A stretch of DNA of 64,000 nucleotides, taken from NCBI RefSeq assembly GCF_964019385.1, contig NC_088650.1, forward strand, positions 26,685,266 to 26,749,265, written 5' to 3'. The position numbers were made by a program, and so were the translations under genes. Under the pieces are notes generated by a model. That model did no database searches. It was not told the origin of the DNA and worked only from the letters and a program-made list of their open reading frames with translations. Of this stretch, positions 1-12,037 are shown one piece after another. The DNA is from Sycon ciliatum. Lineage: Eukaryota; Porifera; Calcarea; Leucosolenida; Sycettidae. How positions within the stretch are numbered: the stretch's first letter is position 1; the number at the start of each line of letters is the position of its first letter.

Positions 1-223
1 GAGTTCAACGTACAATTCAAAACAAGAAAGAAAGGAAAGAAAAACAGAGCCGAATCTACCGATTGATCCATCAATCGACAAAGGGGACTAATCCGTTAAT
101 GTTGCAAAGTAGAAGCTGATTATAGTTGCAGATCTCCAGGCCAGGGCCAGCATATTGCCGATTCTGGATAGGTCTCCGCAGCATTTGATGTGGTAATTAT
201 CATAATGTTTGATAAAATTGTTA

Positions 224-410
224 GACCAAATAGCACTTTGAAAGGTAGCGCTAGTGGGGCCAACTACATATTTGGCGGTCAGAGCATTGACCAAATAGCA
301 CTTTGAAAGGTAGCGCTAGTGGCGCCAACTACATATTTGGCGGTCAGAGCATTGGCCAAATAGCACTTTGAAAGGTAGCGCTACAGCAGTGGCGTCCACT
401 ACATAGTGAA
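224..410. repeat. 65-bp tandem repeat, about 2.8 copies
   Basis: Units start at 224, 289 and 354 (each begins near GACCAAATAGCACTTTG) and are nearly identical; the third breaks off near 410 after a short insertion. There are no spacers, so this is a minisatellite. It lies left of the last visible acyl-CoA oxidase exon and would sit in its next intron if the gene continues leftwards. Confidence 0.9.
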
Positions 411-508
411 ACAATGAATATTACTGGTATCAAACAACAGTGGGGACCACGGTTCTACAATGTCAAAACAGTGACAACTTTCGCACATACATTTACTTCT
501 TTTGCACA

Positions 509-558
509 CAGTTCAGTTAATCACAAAGTTCAGTTAATCACACAGTTCAGTTAATCAC
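509..558. repeat. 17-bp minisatellite, 3 copies
   Basis: Three close copies of a unit containing AGTTCAGTTAATCAC run head to tail. No function is visible. Confidence 0.85.
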
Positions 559-697
559 CATTGTATTCGACTTGAAAAGTAATGGTATGAAAGGCCTAGT
601 CGAAACGATATGGCTTCTGTGCTTCGTGTGCTGATTTCCTTTCCTCCAACCAAGAATCTATACAATTACTTGTCCAAGCAGTACCGTAAGCAGAAAT

Positions 698-730
698 TCG
701 GGATACAAGGCACAGTACCTTGTATCCCGA
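698..730. repeat. Perfect 13-bp inverted repeat over an exon/intron border
   Basis: Arms 698-710 and 718-730 are exactly complementary around a 7-base loop. On the minus strand the acyl-CoA oxidase reading frame runs into the hairpin (residues TSGYK), and the GT of the proposed splice donor lies in the loop-proximal part at 717-718. The hairpin could hide or regulate the donor, or mark a local inversion artefact. Confidence 0.85.
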
Positions 731-3374
731 CGTCAGGATGTGAATGGTCTTCATCTGCTGCATGCGCTCCGTGATGTCCTCGCTGCGCTCATTCCACTGC
801 ACCTGCACGCGGTGCGAGGCACACTGCAGTGCGTACCTGCACAGTGAACACAACACCAGCCAGGCAGAAGACATAGCCAGACACAGACACAATCATAAGG
901 GCACACAAACAAGCAAACACACAAGCGCACGCGCGTGCACACACACACACACACACAAACACACACATGTTCCTATGTCACTGTAAGAGTCACCGTAAAA
1001 CAAACACACGCACAGATATCCAAGAGAGAACCAGAAAACTGATAACAGCACCGACACATACACAATCACTTGAACTTGGCGTGCAGTGATAACACACACA
1101 GCATAGTCATGCGCGTATGAACCATGCAACTGCAGTGCAAGATGGTGCGCTTAGCTCAATAGCCCGGGATGCGCTTGGCTTGCTTTGCATACGCTAGTGG
1201 AGAAAACAACCAGTGTTTCAATAGGATTTTCACGGGCTATTCCGGTTAGTGTTGTTACTCACGCCATGGCCAGGTAGGGGAGAAGACGTCGCTGGTGCAT
1301 GGGGTAGTCCATCAGTAGTATCTCCTCACCATTACCGACTCTGCACAGCACAGAGGGTGACATGTACAGAGCATGCAGCACACAAAGACAACATCAAGTT
1401 CCCAATGCAAAGCCATGTTGTGATCTACCGGTCTTCTCGCAAAAGGGAAAACCATACAGCAAATCGACAGAGAGGAAGGGAAGCAAGGGATGGGCAAAGA
1501 GAACTGAATATCTTTGTTTGTAGACCCAAGCGTACTGCACATGAGAATGACGAACATTCGGACAAGAACGTAGGATTGCCACGTTCAAGACCAAGTAATT
1601 GACTACAGCACACATCTTGAATACACATCCACACATGGGATGGTTCTCACCTTCACCCATCAACTTATGCATGTATTTCACACCCCTCTCTCTTGCAGAC
1701 AGTATTCACAAGGGTGAATCTACTAATGCAATATAATATTACACACTATACATATCTCTTCCCAGGCAACAGTTTCCGCATACACTGCGTACCTGAACTG
1801 CCGTCGTGACAAGCCGTATCGAATAGCAGTACCAACAGTCACTTTGCTAATACTTACAGCCGCACAGATCTGTGTGGAAAGCAAGAAGAAGACCGCTTTA
1901 CTTTGCAGTACAGCGACATTTCAACCTGCTGGCTAGCAGTGTTTCTGATGACATTTCCTGATATTTTTATGTCACACACATGATTGTAAGCGTGCATGCC
2001 CCACCCCGCATCTAGATAAAACCAGAAAGGGATAGTTCCATGAATGCGCCCAGACCCAAAGTTTCCAACAGCCGTGACGGCCTGTACGTTACACATCACG
2101 CAACACAAACCACTGGCCTATTGTAGATGCCACACACATCACTGACCTAATCCCTATCCACACCATCACATGCACGGCCAAAACGCTATCGTGGCAAACC
2201 CAGACCAGTTCGTCCAGGCACGGGACTAAAACACTCCGTCCAGCAAGCAACAAACAGCACCACGCTACCCTACCAATCACAAAGTACAATAACGGTGGCG
2301 AGCGCTATCCGGATCGGCGTACACATGCAGTGCCAAGTACTCATTTCAATTACGGTGTGTATGGGTGCAGGACCACGTTCACTTCAGCTCCGTATGCGCA
2401 CGTCCGACATTCGCAGTGCCGACTCTCGACTGCAGAGTACCCATTTCAACTACAGTGTGTACGGGCGCTTGGCCTCCAGCACCGTAAGCGAACGTCCGCC
2501 CGGACTTCACTTGCCCCAGCTGCGTACCAGTATGCGTATGTACTACTTACAATTGCAATGCGCCCTCGCAGTAACTCAGCCAGACACATGGCAAAACGCA
2601 GGTTTCTGTCCTCTGTATTGGCACAGAGGAAATACAACGCACACAGGACACACATCCATGACTACAGTAGAGAAAACACGCTCTGAGGTGATATGGCTTG
2701 GCTCTTCGTAGGGACAGAAAGAAAGCATGGGGCTATTCTAAAAAAGTAGGTCACTAGCCTTCAACTTGCTCCCACAATTTTCAAAATCCTGTTGTCAAAG
2801 TTACCCTGCAAAACCAGATTGGTTCTCTTTGCCTTCGATTGCCTTAGTTAAATAAGTCGATGTTCAACCGCATGGAAGTAGTTCTGTTGTCAAGAATTGC
2901 TGATGAATGACTGAGCGATCTAAAAGTCATGCACACCCAAGCCACATCCAGGCCATATCCAGTAGCAAGAAACTTTTCGTGTGACATGTGTTCGAAGAGG
3001 ATAACCTGGCACATTACCATCGCGCAATAGGCCCATTGCGCATTGCCAAATACGGAAGGTATGAGTAAATCATGTGAGTACGCTGGGATAAGTAGATCAC
3101 TGTTCAACACCCCAGACGACCATGCCCATGTGGCTGTGTGGGGTGTTTATGGTACAAATTACATCATTGCACAATGGACTGATTGGCCTGGTGATGATAG
3201 CGGACACGGTCTTACCTATGAAGGATGAGTATGCACCGTCAGCATCAACACCGCCATAGCGACTCAGTAGAGAACCAAGCGGCACACGCACCTTGTCGAA
3301 CCAAAAGCGGGCGTTGGAAACACCTAACACACACACACAAACACGCATACGCATGGACGCATGCACACACGCGT

Positions 3375-3413
<39 letters not shown>

Positions 3414-6400
3414 ATAGAACAGAATGCAAGCAGACAACAGTGGTGCATTACTCTCTGCTCAGGCCTCAGCCAGATTAGGGTTGACAAATAGAATGAACAT
3501 ATCAAAGTCAAAATTGGTATTACCAGTATGTTGCTAGTAGTTAACACAGTAAACCATGATGCTCACAAACTGTAAGCTGTTCATTCGAAGTTGCTTCGGC
3601 TTTTGCAACATTCATAGCACATCATTTTTAACACAGGTATTAAAATGAAACAGCTCCCATCGTACCATTCAAGCCGATCTTGTGGCCTACGTCGGCCACC
3701 CTGACACCCGGTCTCAGCTGGCCGGTGTCGTCGCGCAGCCGTACTGTAAAGCCGTGCACTCCGCAAGACTGTCCCTGCGTGTAGAGCTGTGCCATCACCA
3801 CTGCTATGTGTGCATCAACTGGAGTTGTTAAAAACCAGAACAAAAACGGCATGCGCGGTGAGATCTCGCCTCGCTTCGCCGCACAAGTTCCCATGGATAC
3901 CTAGAGTACTCGGTAAGAAAATAAATTGCCTGCGAGACTAGCTGCTAGCGAAACATGAACAAATCGCAATGCCCATGTCCTAGACAAGGGGAGCTGGATA
4001 TACTGGGAAACAGTGGAAATGGAGACATGTATTGTATTGTATGTGACGTGCTCACTGAACGACGGGCCCGCGTGCCAAGCAGTTTCTGAATTGCACGTAT
4101 TCACAGTTGGCGCCAGAGTCAGCCAGACTGACATTTGGCGCCTTGCAACCTTACCGCCACCGCCGATCCAGAATTTCTGTGCCGAGTTGCTAGGGGTGTG
4201 GATGACAAACTCCTTCGTGCTTGGATCAAACGTTGCCATGGTCTCCAGATCTGGACGTGGTGGCGTGCGGGGATAAAAAAAGATAGTTAAAAAAAGAACG
4301 GTAATGAGATGGTGCTTACAAAAGATGTGAGATGGGCTTGCAGTCCGAATCAGCAGCCCAGGTTACTGATCTGCCTAAAAGTGTCACTGCTCATTCGCAA
4401 TCTCCGGTACATAATTGAGCTCCTTGTGTCGGCCAAGGTGTTCTTCTTCACTTGATAAGACGAAAGCACATGTGCTGCATAAAGTGGCTGATCTTGCAAA
4501 GGTAAATGATGCCTAACGTCATCGAGGGAAGTTTGTAAATAGAAAAGGACCTATAAGTTACTAGTTATTGTATGGCTAACAGTCCACCAAGGTCCACTTC
4601 TATAGGTCCTTTTCTCTTTACAATCATATTACTATTGGCTCAACATCCGAGGGAAGTTTGATCAAGAATATACCAAGAGAAAAGAAAAGAGCGGTGGCAT
4701 GTGGAAGAGTTACAATGTACAGTTGTGCTTGGTGAAATCTGACCCAAGGAAAGGTGGTGCCCTGGACCAGTTCACATGACATCACTGCATGTATACATGT
4801 GTACGCCCCCGCAGCAACACCCATCCCACGTCTCGGCCGTCACAGGCTGTGCAAGCTAACGTTAGTTAGGGGCGTCAAATACGCAATCTGGGTCGGATTT
4901 CAGCTAGCACAACTGAACATGTCTGACTGTACATGTATTGTAACGGCCATGAGCCTCTCTACACGCACCCTCCAATACACAGCACTCGTTACACTGACCT
5001 CGTACATTCGAGCCATGGCCAAGCTCCGTCATAGCAAAGCATCCGCGATGCTTGCATGAAACGAGACCAGGTATCAGCTCCTCTGCAAATACAACAGCAT
5101 GCATGCACAGTGCATGTACAGTGCATGTATAGTACACGTGGAACACATAAGAAGACAAAAATCCCCTGGCATAGGAAAATCCCCTCGGCTAGGGAGATCA
5201 CGTGGGATAGGGAAATCCCCTGGAATAGGGAAATCTCCTCGGCTTAGGATATAATATCACCCAGGATAGGGAAATCCCCAGGGATAAGCTTGCTATTCTG
5301 AATGTCATCCCCGTGGTAGTCTTCAGGCATTGCATTTAATATGTGTGACGGTGAGCTTCAGCTCCTCAGAGTTGCATTCATGAACCTAGCTAAGCCTTGG
5401 CAGTGCACAGTAGCAGGCATGGAGATGCACAAAGCAAACATGACCCCGGCAACGCACAGCCCACCAATAGAACTTCAAGCAGTAAGGCGGGTGAGGATCA
5501 CACACATGACTCGGACTCTTCAATACGGCCACACACACAGCATATGCACGTGCCCATGAAACAAATCTATGCAAGCATCACACCATGAAAACTGAACACG
5601 CATCCTATGCTAATGCATAGAAAGAGCAGAAAGAAAGCCGCAACACTCACCCCGCTGCTCGTCCGTTCCCATGGTAATGATGGCTCCAACACACAGGCCC
5701 TGTGCAAAGACAAAGGCAAAGAGCAGGAAACACACACATGGGTTCGGGCCGGGCTGGGCTGTTGGTTCCAGCTGAGTTGGTTGTGAGTGGGCTGTTGGGT
5801 CCAGTTGGGTTGGTTGTGGGTGGGTTGTCGGTTCTGCTTGCTCAGTGAGGCGTAGGTCATTTCTAGGTGGCTCGGGTTACTCGATTTTTTTCTGACAATT
5901 GGCTATGTGGCCAGGTGTGGCTCTGCGGCTCGTGGTTGCAGCTTTACTGGAAACTTGTGGAAAACCCACGTCTTCATCCACAAACTGCTGCCACACTCTG
6001 GCATTTTCTGTCTCTGCAGATGTGGTGAAGGTGGGGCCTTCAGTCGAAGAACTACGTGTACATGTATGCCAACCAGCTGTGTTTGTGTGTTTGAAGGTAG
6101 ACCAGCTGAAAGCCTGAAACGTATCCCATCAGGCTAGCATACCTACTGTACGCGTGGCAGCCATACCAATTAAATGCAGTAGCGAAGAGATGAGCTCATT
6201 GGGATCTCCTGGAGATATGGCTGCCAGGTGGCCTGAGGCAGTGAGGCAGGAGTTAGCAAGTCTGGACGAAGCCACTACAAATGTGGTTTGGGTTGTGGCG
6301 TGAGCTCCGCTTCTATAAAAAGAGTACTGGTAAGGGGCCATCCAGCATTTATGGATAATTTTCACGGAACGAAAATTTTAGTTATGACACTAATAGTACA

Positions 6401-7213
6401 AGCTGCATGACACAATGTATGCGGCGACTCTTACCAGCTGTGCACCAAGCATAGTGGCTAGTGACATGTCGTGCATGCTCAGCGACTCTAGCCAGGCCCA
6501 CAGGTTCATGTTCTGCTCTTTGCTGGGCCTGCACAAGAGACAAGAGGCCATAGCACAGACACTGTTAAATACAGTCAACTGTTACTTCGCTAATAACGAC
6601 TACTGCGGATATAACGACAATTCGCGAAAAACGACAGAATTTCCATGCCCAGAGCAAAGTCCCATCCAACTGTAATACATATAATGAGACTTCGGGTATA
6701 ACGGCACTTCGCGAATAAGGACACTTTTCTGATGCCCCGCCGAGTGTCGTTATAAGCAAAGTTGACTGTATATTCATAAACAACCAATGAACTACAGTAG
6801 TGTCGGGTGCCGAAGAACTGGGCGATCAGCCTCCTAGCCTAGGCTGCTCTTATTTTCGTGCACAGCAGTCTATGCGCAGTGGAGAACCTGTGAAGATAAC
6901 GGTATACTGTGCTTGGTGAAATGCTAGCTAGTTCGTTCTTTGGCAGCTGGCAGTCCCTGTAGAGCACTGGAGTGTAGTGAGGATGCATGGTTACCATGAA
7001 CTAGAGCCCATGTCAAATGATCAAAACGCTTCCATTGCTGGCACACGTTTACAAAACATTTCCGTGCACTTTCATCATCAGTGATAGGAAGCTGCCTGTA
7101 CTACTTATGAAGACAAGGCAGGCTATGACCATGGCAGTTTGTGTATTGATCCAACGCAAATGAATGTCAAAGGGCGATGCATCTGAAAGCACATACATAC
7201 GTACATGCGGGTA

Positions 7214-7295
<82 letters not shown>

Positions 7296-7943
7296 CACGC
7301 ACACACGCGCGTGCACACACACACACACCTACACACATACACGCACTACGTACCACGGAACGCGCATTAGATCCATCATGCCCAGCTCAGCCACACGCTC
7401 CATGCGTCGCCACGCATTGTCACGCTGGACATGCATGTGAAGATCAGGCTGTAGGGGACTGAACGGTGGCTGCAGCAGAAGCTTGAACACACGCTGGCGC
7501 TCATCCTGATTATGACGTTCTGCAGCCAGCCAGCCAGCCACAGCCAAGAACACAACGAGAAAAAGGGAAATACGACGCGCGCACAACGCACATGATAGTG
7601 GTATGAAGAAGCACAGCATGCCAAGAAGAAAGTTCCGCAATAATTCGTTACACAGCATCCTGTTCCGATGCAAACAAGTCCTTCAGTATACTTTGAGATG
7701 ATGTCCTAATTGGGACATAATGGTAAATGCATAACCATGTGCACTGAAGACAGCAAAAGCACGGGAGGTCGACGAAGGCATTGTACTTTTAGAATAGGGT
7801 GCTCTCCAACTGGTGTGTGTGTACGCATGTACGCACGTGCACGCACACACATGCACATATGCACGCACGCACATAGAGAATCTGATGATTGTTTCGTACA
7901 CGAAACTTGAAATCATAGCCAAACAGGTGCCCGTCTTGTGAGC

Positions 7944-8000
<57 letters not shown>

Positions 8001-8603
8001 TGTGCGTATGTGTGTGCGCGTACGTGCGTGTGTGCGCGCGAGCGTGTGTGTGTGTGTGTGTGTGAAGGTGTCTATGGCATATACATTACTCTGCACTCTA
8101 GTGAAATTAGCACTCCATTCGAGCTGCCTCGACCGTGTGAATACCGAGAGAGTAGGCATATTGGACTTTGGGTTCCGATCCGCAGCTTATATCGACCATT
8201 GTTAGCAAACACAGAAAGCATCAAGCATACCCACTGACAAACCGCTATCTTCAGATAATCCTACTCCTCTGTTTGTTCCACCAGGTTCCACTACTGTAAA
8301 GTGAGAAACTTTCGCTAGAGATTAAATTTCGCTATTTTCGCGACCATCACACATTCGCGAATATAAATCTTCGTAAACCTCTCCGTACACTGATTGTAGA
8401 CAGCACAAGATCCGATTGAAAAGATACCGTAGAATCGCAAACGTTTCTCATCGTGAACCAGCCCGATTTATGAAAACGCTAAATTTGCACGCCGCGAAAG
8501 TTTGTCGCTTTACAGTATTCAGGGGAGAGCACAACCGTGGACCAACTGGTCAGTCAAGTCACTTACCAATAAACTGCTGCAGCTCGGCGACTACTCCTGG
8601 CAT
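719..8603 (-). CDS. Acyl-CoA oxidase (peroxisomal, ACOX3-like), 12 exons, 3' end outside window
   Basis: FAD enzyme that oxidises acyl-CoA to trans-2-enoyl-CoA with release of H2O2, the first step of peroxisomal beta-oxidation. Exons in transcript order: 8603-8567, 7519-7354, 6528-6435, 5699-5651, 5082-4999, 4250-4155, 3818-3666, 3323-3216, 2612-2551, 1869-1793, 1340-1263, 836-719. All have AG/GT borders and the phases join into 374 uninterrupted codons. Family motifs in order: an N-terminal helical segment (QRVFKLLL), the flavin-binding stretch CFAMTELGHGSNVR, TFDPSTKEFVIHTP, FWIGGGG, the H-F-V-type region before VADVGHKIGLNG, FDKVRVPLGSLL, SRRQF, and DYPMHQRRLLPYLA. Introns carry CA repeats and MITEs. 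The start is uncertain: ATG at 8603-8601 is the first in-frame Met of exon 1, but its upstream AG allows earlier coding exons. The CGGHG motif region and C-terminal domain are not in the window. Which ACOX paralogue it is remains inference. Confidence 0.88.
936..966. repeat. (CA)n microsatellite
   Basis: Nearly pure CA dinucleotides in the intron after acyl-CoA oxidase exon 1263-1340. Open frames across it are simple Thr/His or Cys/Val repeats and are not genes. Confidence 0.9.
3370..3411. repeat. (CA)n microsatellite
   Basis: CA run with a few CG interruptions, in the intron upstream of exon 3216-3323 of the acyl-CoA oxidase gene. Confidence 0.9.
5157..5290. repeat. Degenerate minisatellite (ATCCCCTGGGATAGGGAA-like unit)
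   Basis: Seven or so imperfect copies of an 18-20 base unit in which AATCCCC alternates with ATAGGG. It lies in the intron between exons 5651-5699 and 4999-5082 of the acyl-CoA oxidase gene. Confidence 0.75.
6570..6770. mobile_element. pogo/Tigger-like MITE with TA target duplication
   Basis: The ends are inverted: TACAGTCAACTGTTACTTCG on the left and its imperfect complement ending GTTGACTGTA on the right, with TA at both ends (6570-6571, 6769-6770). The inner part has repeats of the TATAACGAC type seen in pogo/Tigger relatives. At about 200 bp it cannot code for a transposase. It sits in an intron of the acyl-CoA oxidase gene. Confidence 0.75.
7216..7332. repeat. Long (CA)n microsatellite
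   Basis: About 115 bp of CA with GT/CG interruptions. It starts just inside the intron that follows acyl-CoA oxidase exon 7354-7519, only some 20 bp from the splice donor, so length changes here could affect splicing. Confidence 0.92.
7951..8064. repeat. Long (GT)n microsatellite
   Basis: GT run with CG-containing interruptions in the first recognised intron of the acyl-CoA oxidase gene. It is opposite in orientation to the CA run at 7216-7332, so the two can pair. Confidence 0.92.
8292..8517. mobile_element. TA-flanked MITE, TIR CTGTAAAG
   Basis: The left end CTGTAAAGTGAGAAACTTTC matches the reverse of the right end GAAAGTTTGTCGCTTTACAG, and TA dinucleotides flank both sides (8292-8293, 8516-8517), as in Tc1/mariner relatives. 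Several TTTCGC and CGCGAA motifs lie inside. It is too short to code and lies some 50 bp from the donor of acyl-CoA oxidase exon 8567-8603. Confidence 0.75.
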
Positions 8604-8764
8604 ACCACCACCCACTTGAGATGTAAACAAAACGGAAAGAAAAACAAACCACAGCATAAGGCATTCGGTTACCAGTACATCTACCATCACAATCGCATTG
8701 AATCTACAGCATGTATACCCAAAGAGCACGACAAGAAGCATACGGAAGGAAGGATGGCAGTCAG

Positions 8765-9130
8765 CTAGTGTTGTAGAGCAAGGTTGCAAATTTTGCGTGT
8801 GTCTCCCCGTGTAGTGTCCAGGCTATCCCCACCCAGACAAGCCTCTGTCGCTGCGAGATGGCAAATACGACAAGCATCTCTCCATTGGCTGACGCCCAGA
8901 TGATCAAACTGCTTTGTACGCTTCCGGGCATTGAACGGAATGTCTTGGACATTGTCAAATGTGCTCGCGAACCTGTCAAGTGCAGCCCAATTTTTCTTTC
9001 TTTTCTGTAGTCTTTCGTTCCTGCGGAGCACTGAAGCCGAGAACCTATTGTCGGCAAAGCTGCCCCTGCCTCTACCCCACTCCTGCCATTCCATTTGCCC
9101 CATCTCTGCCTTGCTGCTTTCGCCGTCCAA
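8765..9130 (-). other. Unrecognised 121-codon open frame
   Basis: An open frame on the minus strand, upstream of the first recognised acyl-CoA oxidase exon. Its protein is polar, with a basic segment (RRNERLQKRKK) and several Cys/His residues (CRICHLAATEAC), but it shows no family motif and no clear splice donor joining it to the oxidase. It may be a 5' exon, an old transposon piece or chance. Confidence 0.2.
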
Positions 9131-9267
9131 AGGTGTGCGAGGTTATCTGTAAAAAAAGTCCCGCCGTGTAAAGTCCAGTCCTGGAATCCAAGCAGACATT
9201 CATGCATGCCAAAACTCGGCCAGGGAAAGAGGCGGAGAGTTTTCGCCCTCAAAAACCTCTGTTTTAA

Positions 9268-9802
9268 TTAATGATAGCTTGCATACCGTCCTACCGGTAG
9301 GACCCAAGAAATCGAGCTGCAAAAGTGCTTTTGGTTGAGAATTTTTTTAAACAATTGTTGAGATGAGGTCTTTGTCAGGCAAAGTAATGGCGCAAAATGC
9401 AAGGCTATGTCCAGTGCATTGCGTATGCGCAATTTTACCGATTGTCAAAATGGCCGCACATAATCCTGTCGGTGCGCTAGCAACTCTGTCCAAAGTGAAT
9501 TTTGACCATGGCACATCAATTGTGGTGAGGTTCTAATGTTTTTATTAGCTTGCCAAGGCCGTGGAATGCATAATTCCATACTCCGTTTCCATGGTTACCA
9601 TGGGTTGTTACCATGGAATTTCGTAGTATGCCTTGTGCGATCACGTCTAAAATTTGTGGACTTCTTCATTAGCCCCTTAGCAACAGTTTAGGGTCAAGTT
9701 TTAGGTCAATGTTAGAACAGAGGCCATGCAGCATGTCTGTGTATGATGGTCCTACCGGTAGGTCCTACCGGTAGGACCGAGGTCTATGCAAGCTATCATT
9801 AA
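9268..9802. mobile_element. TTAA-flanked non-autonomous DNA element, 535 bp
   Basis: TTAA stands at both ends (9268-9271 and 9799-9802). The next 14 bases, TGATAGCTTGCATA, are perfectly inverted at the other end. Just inside both ends are copies of the palindrome TCCTACCGGTAGGA (one on the left, two on the right). No transposase is present. TTAA duplication is known for piggyBac and Kolobok; these termini do not identify which. Confidence 0.82.
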
Positions 9803-10288
9803 GCTTCCGTTATAAGCCAGCGGCAGCATCGTCACCAGCGCCAACATCTGCCACCTACACTATGAAGGGTCTACCTCTTCCTAATATTGACATCCTCAAA
9901 CATCTGGGAGTTCGCTTCAGTGCAGACCTAAACTTCCGTCAACACTACCTAGACATCAGCCGCAAATTCAAGCAAAGAGTAAGCCTACTTTGTCACATGG
10001 CACATCGTCTTACACCGCAGGCCATGATGCTCCTCTACAAGTGCTATGTTAGACCTGTGATTGAGTATAGTGTCGTAGTGTGGTCCTTTCGTCTTCGTTC
10101 AAGTGACTTGACTGAGCTGGATAGAGTCCAGGCCAGGTTTGCAAGATCCTACCTTAGGAAACGCAAAATCCGAATCGACACACCCAAGCAGGATCTTAAT
10201 AAAAAAGCTAACATTGAATCCCTTCTTTACCGCAGGCAGTTTATAAGCTTAGTTACCATGCACAAATTTATTTTCAGGTATAGACGTT
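9803..10288 (+). pseudogene. Non-LTR retrotransposon reverse transcriptase, C-terminal part (5' piece)
   Basis: An open frame through 9862-10288 encodes the region after the RT catalytic core: KHLGVRFSADLNFRQH, then LYKCYVRPVIEYSVVVW and LDRVQARFAR, as found in Jockey/CR1-type elements. The catalytic YADD box is not present, so this is a truncated copy. The frame is interrupted at 10289 by an LTR element and continues at 12038. A TTAA element abuts its left edge. Confidence 0.85.
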
Positions 10289-12037
10289 TGTGAGAGCATG
10301 CATGGTATTCGTTGCTCTAACTTCTGTCTTACATTCCTTGTTGCACCCGCCGGCTACCATGGCTCATTGATGGTCTCCCGACATGTAATACATTCCCTTT
10401 GACTGTGTGTCACCGCCAGATCCTTTTACTTCTGGTGTCCGTTTCATGTTCATCTATTGCTTCGATCCCAGTGCCATTTCTTGGGCATGGGACAGCGCTG
10501 CCAAGCGTTTGTGTCCGGATGCAGCAGCTGTCAAGCCGCCAACCCACGCCGCGGAGAGGCGACCGAGCCCACTCGTCCGGTATCAGCCAACGGTCCCTGG
10601 ACTCGTCCTGTATCAGCCAACGGCCCCTGGGATGTGGTGCACATCGATACCCTCGAGCTCGGCGTTAACCGGTCCGGGCGTTACCACTGCGTGTTGGTAT
10701 GCGTGGATGCATTCACCAAGTGGGTCGAGGTGGTTCCCCTCAAGCGTCATGACGGCATCTGTGTGGCTAGAGCTTTCGTCGACGTGTGCTCTCGGTGGGG
10801 TCCTCCTCGCGTGGTTCGATCCGACAACGGCACAGAGTTCAAGAACGCTGCCATGTCTTCCGTCTACGAGGCGTTCGGCGTTCATGTCTGCTACGGCGCA
10901 GCACGTCATCCCCAGTCGCAAGGCGTGGCCGAGAGGTTCAACCAAACCCTGTTGACCCTCGTGCGGAAGGTTCTGGATGAGGCGCACGACTGGGAACAGG
11001 AGCTGGCGATGCTCCTGTACTACTATCAGATCCGGCCACACAGCGCCACCAACGTCTCCCCGATAGAGGCCATGGTTGGTTGGCATTCCCGTGGCTTGGT
11101 CGTGGATCGGCCTCAGCACTCGTATTCGGCTGGCTCATGGGTAGACGACCTCCAGCAGCGGAGATGCGAGACTACATCGAGTCTGCGCTCGGCCGCTTCG
11201 ACTTCATCGACGAGCCGACTCCGAGCCGCTTGACTGTTGGCGATGCGGTCATGCTTCGCCGGCCTCAGCGCTGCCAGAAGCGCCTAACCCCGTACGAGCC
11301 TGGTTGGCAAGTTATGTCGATCGTGGGCCCCTCGACGGTGGTGGTTCATCGGGTCGACGGCACCGGCCGTGACAAGATCGTGAATGTCGACTTGTTAAGG
11401 CGTGCCGCCGAGGACGATCTGCCGCCGCCCGTCGCTCCGGGTGCCAGCGATGAAGCCGAGTCGGGCCCTGTTCCGTCTCTGGTATTGAGCGTTGACCCGG
11501 TCACGCCGCCGCCGCCTGCTGCAGGCCCATCATTGCGCGCCCGGTCTACGCTCGTGCGACCTGCTCGATATTCATGATTATGTTGTAGCTATTCGGTGGT
11601 GACATGAGTCACTAAGGGGTGATGTGAGAGCATGCATGGTATTCGTTGCTCTAACTTCTGTCTTACATTCCTTGTTGCACCCGCCGGCTACCATGGCTCA
11701 TTGATGGTCTCCCGACATGTAATACATTCCCTTTGACTGTGTGTCACCGCCAGATCCTTTTACTTCTGGTGTCCGTTTCATGTTCATCTATTGTTCGCTT
11801 GCGCGCTGGCATGCAACTGGCGTGCTCTCATGCGTACAGTGCGTACAACGAAGAACTACGTCAGTTCCAGTTAGTTTTTTAGAGTTGGCCGTGGAACAAA
11901 CTTGTGTTTTTCGCTCTCCCACATTCTCTGCTTCTTCTCCAATAATTATATGATCACTGTTCGCCAAAGTTTTCGTTGTGGACGTTGTTGCGAGTGCGTG
12001 TCCGGGAGTGAGTTGGGGCGGTCGTGATTATCTAACA
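10289..12037 (+). mobile_element. Ty3/Gypsy LTR retrotransposon, internally deleted
   Basis: It starts TGTGAGAG and ends TCTAACA (canonical TG..CA) and is flanked by the 4-bp duplication CGTT (10285-10288 and 12038-12041). The right LTR is 11623-12037 (415 bp). The left LTR keeps only its first ~172 bp (10289-10460, essentially identical to the right copy) and then jumps into the integrase region. A deletion has therefore removed the rest of the LTR, gag, protease and RT. What remains is integrase plus the C-terminal tail. The near identity of the LTR pieces implies a fairly recent insertion. Confidence 0.9.
10461..11577 (+). pseudogene. Gypsy integrase remnant with one frameshift
   Basis: The first frame has the CxxC half of the zinc finger (GCSSCQ), then the catalytic core: D in HIDTLEL, D in RSDNGTEF, E in GVAERFNQTLLTL. 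Around 11160 the frame shifts; the second frame has a GPY/F-like region (LTPYEPGWQVMSIVGPSTVV) and runs to a stop at 11575-11577. The His half of the zinc finger is missing at the deletion junction. The element is non-functional. Confidence 0.85.

Noticed and set aside
6139-6240. Possible extra acyl-CoA oxidase exon (HLAAISPGDPNELISSLLHLIGM) with AG and GT borders
   Set aside because: Exons 6435-6528 and 5651-5699 join directly in phase and match the family without it; including it would insert residues not found in the family.
7049-8237. Several 80-160-codon frames rich in Cys-Val or Thr-His
   Set aside because: They only translate CA/GT microsatellites in acyl-CoA oxidase introns.
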